From assembly GCA_964493945.1 (NCBI GenBank), contig CAZBQG010000242.1, positions 1 to 6,641 on the forward strand: DNA of 6,641 nt. The letters are read 5' to 3'. Numbering within the stretch: position 1 is the first letter of the stretch; each line of letters begins with the position of its first letter. Made by a program: the position numbers and the translations under genes. Shown here piece by piece: positions 5,531 to 6,641 of the stretch. This stretch comes from CAZBQG01 sp964493945 (GTDB lineage: Bacteria > Pseudomonadota > Alphaproteobacteria > Rhodospirillales > UBA2165). Under the pieces are notes generated by a model. It did no database searches, was not told where the DNA came from, and saw only the letters and a list, made by a program, of their open reading frames with translations.

Positions 5531-6462
5531 AGATCGCCGTCGACGGGGCCGGAGCCATGGGATGCCTGATCGGCGGCTATTTGGCTCGGGCCGGCGAGGA
5601 GGTCTGGTTGTTTTCACGCTCCGAGGACCATGTTGGCGCCCTTGCGGAGAACGGCCTTGAGCTCACCTACCAGGGTGAGACCCATCAGATCGCCGTCAAC
5701 GCCACCACCCGGCCGGCCGAAGCCGGCCCCTGCGATGTGGTGCTGGTCATGACCAAACACCGCCATACAAGGGAAGCCCTGGAAGGCGCCCGGCCCACGA
5801 TCGATGAGCGGACCGTGGTGGTCACCCTGCAGAACGGCATCGGCAATACCGAAATCCTCGCCGATTTTGTGGAACCCGAGCGCATTTTGTTCGGGGTCAC
5901 CAGTCTCGGCGCCATCAAGACCGGACCCGGCGCCATCACGGCAACGGCGGTGGACGGTATGGCGACCCATATCTGGCCGGCAAGCGGAAAACTTTCGCCC
6001 CCCATGAGCGCCTTCGTCGGGGCAATGGCACGGTCCGGGTTGGATATCCAGCTGTCCTCGGATGTGCGCCAACAGATTTGGCAGAAGCTTTGCGTCAACG
6101 CCGGCTTCTCGGCCCTTTGCGCCATCGTCAGGCTGTCGGTGGGCGACATGCTCCAGGTGCCGGCGACGCGCCATCTGGTCCGCAGCCTGGTCCTGGAAGT
6201 CGCCGCCGTCGGCAGCCGCGAAGGCATCGACATCGACGATGAGAAAGCATTTGAGCAGGTCTGGGATTTGGCGGAGCGCTCAGCGGACCATGTTCCATCC
6301 TTTCTCGTCGACGTGCTGAACGCAAGGCAAACCGAAGTCGGCAGCCTGAGTGGCGCCGTTGTCGCCAAGGCCCGGGAGCACGGTATGGAGGTGCCGTTCA
6401 ATCAGACGGTGACGGCTTTGCTGGAGATCATCGAAAATACCTACGACCAGCGGATGGAGTGA
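5527..6462 (+). CDS. 2-dehydropantoate 2-reductase (ketopantoate reductase) family dehydrogenase
   Basis: This is a cytoplasmic NAD(P)-dependent oxidoreductase of the PanE/ApbA family, 311 residues, the normal length. The N-terminal Rossmann domain begins MKIAVDGAGAMGCLIGGYLA with the GxGxxG loop at residues 7-12. Lys77 in VMTKHRHT and Asn103 in LQNGIGN match the family's conserved Lys and NG-x-x-N loop. The helical C-terminal domain has the catalytic Lys187 and Asn191 in IWQKLCVNAGFSALCAI, and Ser258, Arg267 and Glu270 in the PSFLVDVLNARQTEVG segment, all equivalent to E. coli PanE residues. The active site thus looks complete. True PanE makes pantoate for coenzyme A synthesis. In a transporter/hydrolase locus a catabolic paralogue acting on another 2-hydroxy/2-oxo acid is equally likely, so no symbol is given. 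The ATG at 5527 has GGAG eight bases upstream and overlaps the preceding 16-codon ORF. It is transcribed with the M24 gene. Confidence 0.9.
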   Translation: MKIAVDGAGAMGCLIGGYLARAGEEVWLFSRSEDHVGALAENGLELTYQGETHQIAVNATTRPAEAGPCDVVLVMTKHRHTREALEGARPTIDERTVVVTLQNGIGNTEILADFVEPERILFGVTSLGAIKTGPGAITATAVDGMATHIWPASGKLSPPMSAFVGAMARSGLDIQLSSDVRQQIWQKLCVNAGFSALCAIVRLSVGDMLQVPATRHLVRSLVLEVAAVGSREGIDIDDEKAFEQVWDLAERSADHVPSFLVDVLNARQTEVGSLSGAVVAKAREHGMEVPFNQTVTALLEIIENTYDQRME

Positions 6463-6641
6463 GTCGCTCGGTTAAACAAGCCACCAAACGACGCTCGATG
6501 TCTTGATCGCCCGCGCTCCACCCGCCTGTCTCGTCTCCGATTCCTGTCTCATCTTCGTTCCCTTCGGTCACTACGATGAGCCATAAATCCTCCGTTATAA
6601 TAAAATCCTAATCTGTCCCAAGGGCGCTGACGTCAAACAAG
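6463..6641. other. Gene-free end of the window with two tiny minus-strand ORFs
   Basis: No full gene and no clear terminator hairpin follow the reductase stop. On the minus strand TATAAC (complement of 6594-6599) is followed at once by GGAGG and an ATG at 6584. This opens an 11-codon ORF, MAHRSDRRERR, stopping at 6549. Its TGA overlaps, as ATGA, the ATG (6552) of a 26-codon ORF running to a TAA at 6472-6474. Because TATAAC abuts GGAGG, a promoter there would give an almost leaderless RNA. Both ORFs may be chance, and neither is recognised. Confidence 0.25.
6525..6560. repeat. Two-copy 18-base tandem repeat
   Basis: CCTGTCTCGTCTCCGATT (6525-6542) is followed directly by CCTGTCTCATCTTCGTTC (6543-6560), identical at 14 of 18 positions. 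The unit is a multiple of three, and on the minus strand it encodes Arg-rich text. Its role is unknown. Confidence 0.4.

Noticed and set aside
5614..6401. Minus-strand ORFs under the reductase gene
   Set aside because: The reductase has every family catalytic residue in its own frame, so these are shadows.
18..6641. CAAGGGCGC followed by GTCA-like sequence at both window ends (18-40 and 6619-6641), as possible element ends
   Set aside because: Only 15 of 23 positions match, in direct orientation. This is within chance for a G+C-rich window and unsupported by transposase or integrase genes.
1..6641. tRNA, rRNA, CRISPR array, insertion sequence
   Set aside because: No cloverleaf, regularly spaced repeats, transposase motifs or terminal inverted repeats were seen on either strand.

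Overview
The window is G+C-rich DNA with dense, tightly packed genes. Codon use and gene content suggest an alphaproteobacterium of the Rhodospirillales type, though no rRNA or other marker is present to confirm this. It falls into two parts. The left part (1 to about 925) contains only gene remnants. The right part (about 925 to 6462) is a catabolic locus that is intact except for its first gene.

Left part: positions 1-296 hold a decayed fragment of a small unrecognised protein. It overlaps by one base (TGATG) a broken gene of the HGGxSTG-domain family, which carries several frameshifts. An orphan Shine-Dalgarno/ATG follows at 568-580. Then comes the C-terminal DNA-binding half of an OmpR-type response regulator on the minus strand, without its receiver domain.

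Junction: at about 917-937 the headless response regulator abuts the headless C-terminal third of a class II aldolase on the plus strand. Both genes point away from the junction and both lose their 5' part there. This indicates a rearrangement breakpoint or an assembly chimera, and it is the oddest structure in the window.

Right part: the aldolase remnant converges on a TRAP transporter operon transcribed on the minus strand in the order dctP, dctQ, dctM. Their stop codons overlap in the palindrome CTAG. The divergent intergenic region (4109-4264) carries an imperfect palindrome that could be an operator. On its other side, reading plus, are an M24-family (creatinase/prolidase-fold) hydrolase whose usual metal ligands are largely replaced, a 16-codon ORF with a strong ribosome binding site, and a ketopantoate-reductase-family dehydrogenase overlapping that ORF by ATGA. 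The last 179 bases hold no full gene, only two tiny minus-strand ORFs and a short tandem repeat.

Working together (inference): the TRAP system would import a small organic acid, possibly an N-acyl or amide compound. The M24 hydrolase could cleave it, the dehydrogenase could interconvert a 2-hydroxy and a 2-oxo acid, and the aldolase, when intact, could carry out a retro-aldol step. A pantothenate/pantoate-like catabolic route would fit this set, but the substrate cannot be read from the sequence.
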